A stretch of DNA of 6,466 nt. It comes from Thermoplasmata archaeon (lineage in GTDB: Archaea; Thermoplasmatota; Thermoplasmata; UBA184). The DNA is taken from positions 1-6,466 of the forward strand of contig JAKAVH010000033.1 in the NCBI GenBank assembly GCA_021827545.1, given 5' to 3'. Of the stretch, positions 5,404 through 6,466 are shown piece after piece. The translations under genes and the position numbers were made by a program. Each line of letters opens with the position of its first letter. The stretch's first letter is position 1. The notes beneath the pieces are model-generated. The model did no database searches. It had not been told where the DNA came from and worked only from the letters and a program-made list of their open reading frames with translations.

Positions 5404-6342
5404 ATGGCGACGCGACTCGAGGAGCTTCGGCACGGCACCGAGCTGTTGAAGCGGGGGTTTGCCCGGATGCAACAGGGCGGGGTGATCATGGACGTGACGA
5501 CGGCCGAACAGGCCGCGATTGCCGAAGAGGCGGGGGCCGTCGCGGTCATGGCGCTCGAGCGAGTGCCCGCCGACATCCGCGCCAGCGGCGGCGTCGCCCG
5601 GATGGCCGACCCCCATAAGATTCGCGAGATCCAGGAGACGGTGTCGATCCCGGTGATGGCCAAATGCCGCATCGGCCACACCGCGGAGGCCCGCATCCTC
5701 GAAGCCTTGGGGGTCGACATGATCGACGAGTCAGAGGTGCTCACGCCCGCCGATCCGTTCCACCATGTCCGCAAGACCGACTTCACCGTTCCGTTCGTCT
5801 GCGGGGCCCGGAATCTCGGCGAGGCACTCCGCCGGATCGACGAAGGGGCGGCGATGATCCGTACGAAGGGCGAGGCCGGGACGGGTAACGTGGTCGAGGC
5901 GGTGCGCCACATCCGCCAGCTGGCCGACGACATCGAGCGGGTCCGTCGGCTCCCATGGCCGAAGGCGCGCCAGTGGGCCCGGAACGAGCGCGTGAGCGAA
6001 GCGGCGCTGCGAGACGTCCGCAATCTCGGACGGCTGCCCGTCGTGAACTTCGCCGCGGGAGGGATCGCTACCCCCGCGGACGCCGCGCTCTGCCGGTGGC
6101 TCGGGGTCGACGGCGTGTTCGTCGGGAGCGGGATCTTCAAGTCGGAGAATCCGGCGAAGGTCGCGCGCGCGATCGTGGAAGCGTCGACCCACTACGACGA
6201 CGCGGAACTGCTCGCCCGGGTGAGCAGCGGACTCGGGGCCGCGATGAAGGGGGTCGATCTGACCGACCTTCCGCCGAGCGCGCTGCTCCAGACACGCGAG
6301 AGTGGACCGGTTGCGTTGGCCTCCTCGAAAGATCCCGCGTAA
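5404..6342 (+). CDS. pdxS: Pyridoxal 5'-phosphate synthase, synthase subunit PdxS
   Basis: PdxS condenses ribose 5-phosphate and glyceraldehyde 3-phosphate with ammonia to make pyridoxal 5'-phosphate (vitamin B6) in the cytoplasm. PdxT normally supplies the ammonia by hydrolysing glutamine. The protein has 312 aa and the whole (beta/alpha)8 barrel is present. Conserved stretches include GGVIMDVT (25-32), [11 protein letters not shown] (49-59), MAKCRIGH (85-92), MIDESEVL (106-113), [11 protein letters not shown] (131-141), [10 protein letters not shown] (153-162), [20 protein letters not shown] and [13 protein letters not shown]. Catalytic Asp30, Lys87 and Lys155 correspond to Asp24, Lys81 and Lys149 of the Bacillus enzyme. 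ATG at 5404 gives the expected N-terminus, and AGGA stands six bases upstream. The frame runs open far upstream into the IS, but that part is an artefact of GC-rich sequence. No pdxT is adjacent: the next gene is a glycosyltransferase 55 bp downstream. Confidence 0.97.
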   Translation: MATRLEELRHGTELLKRGFARMQQGGVIMDVTTAEQAAIAEEAGAVAVMALERVPADIRASGGVARMADPHKIREIQETVSIPVMAKCRIGHTAEARILEALGVDMIDESEVLTPADPFHHVRKTDFTVPFVCGARNLGEALRRIDEGAAMIRTKGEAGTGNVVEAVRHIRQLADDIERVRRLPWPKARQWARNERVSEAALRDVRNLGRLPVVNFAAGGIATPADAALCRWLGVDGVFVGSGIFKSENPAKVARAIVEASTHYDDAELLARVSSGLGAAMKGVDLTDLPPSALLQTRESGPVALASSKDPA

Positions 6343-6397
6343 GCTCAGCCGTGGCCGGCCGTAATCCCGACGCGGCGGCGTTCGCCCCCGAGGGCTC

Positions 6398-6466
6398 GTG
6401 AAGATCGTACACGTCTGCCCGTTCTTCGCGCCGCATACGGGGGGGGTCGAGTCGCATGTCCGCACC
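6398..6466 (+). CDS. Glycosyltransferase family 4-like protein (N-terminus only)
   Basis: GTG at 6398 begins a frame open to the right edge (23 codons): MKIVHVCPFFAPHTGGVESHV and so on. The pattern KIxHVxPxFxPxxGGVExHV is the usual start of GT-B fold, family 4 glycosyltransferases, with the Gly-Gly loop near the donor phosphate site. GAGGG lies three bases before the start. The gene begins 55 bp after pdxS on the same strand. The sugar and acceptor cannot be told from this fragment. An ATG at 6455 would leave almost nothing in view and would discard the motif. An eight-G run (6439-6446) within the Gly-Gly codons keeps the frame as read. Confidence 0.75.
   Translation, partial: MKIVHVCPFFAPHTGGVESHVRT

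Noticed and set aside
5731..6465. Long antisense frame over pdxS.
   Set aside because: Shadow frame of a high-GC gene with no recognisable domain, while PdxS is unmistakable on the plus strand.
1..6466. CRISPR array or tandem repeats.
   Set aside because: No regularly spaced direct repeats were seen on either strand.

Overview
The window is high-GC DNA, most likely from an archaeon, possibly of the Thermoplasmatota. The reasons are circumstantial. The extracytoplasmic thiamine-binding protein has an N-terminal membrane anchor with no lipobox. It also carries seven N-X-S/T sequons. A TPP riboswitch sits upstream of a transport operon, and within Archaea TPP riboswitches are best known from Thermoplasmata. 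A high-GC bacterium is not excluded.

Left part (1-3450, minus strand): a thiamine uptake operon read right to left, TPP riboswitch > thiB > thiP > thiQ. ThiB is the thiamine/TPP-binding protein, ThiP a fused 12-helix permease and ThiQ the ATPase, which runs off the left edge. The three genes overlap end to start, by 31 bp and 14 bp. A perfect 8-bp hairpin lies between the aptamer and the thiB start codon. TPP binding to the leader should reduce expression of the importer when thiamine is sufficient.

Middle (about 3548-4970): an apparently intact insertion sequence with an IS110-family DEDD transposase/recombinase on the minus strand. It is bounded by long imperfect terminal inverted repeats, with identical blocks of 12 and 15 bp. 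About 250 nt of non-coding, foldable sequence lies between the transposase stop and the element's left end. Terminal or subterminal inverted repeats plus a long 3' non-coding end match the IS1111-type layout. In those elements the 3' end encodes the guide (bridge/seek) RNA. The element sits about 100 bp upstream of the thi riboswitch and is transcribed toward it.

Right part (4971-6466, plus strand): about 430 bp without a gene but with several strong inverted repeats, including a possible H-type pseudoknot at 4982-5032 and a bulged hairpin at 5240-5289. Then comes pdxS, the synthase subunit of pyridoxal 5'-phosphate synthase, with all catalytic residues. The first 23 codons of a GT4-type glycosyltransferase follow at the right edge. 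No pdxT is visible. The locus therefore places vitamin B1 import and vitamin B6 synthesis back to back, separated by the insertion sequence.
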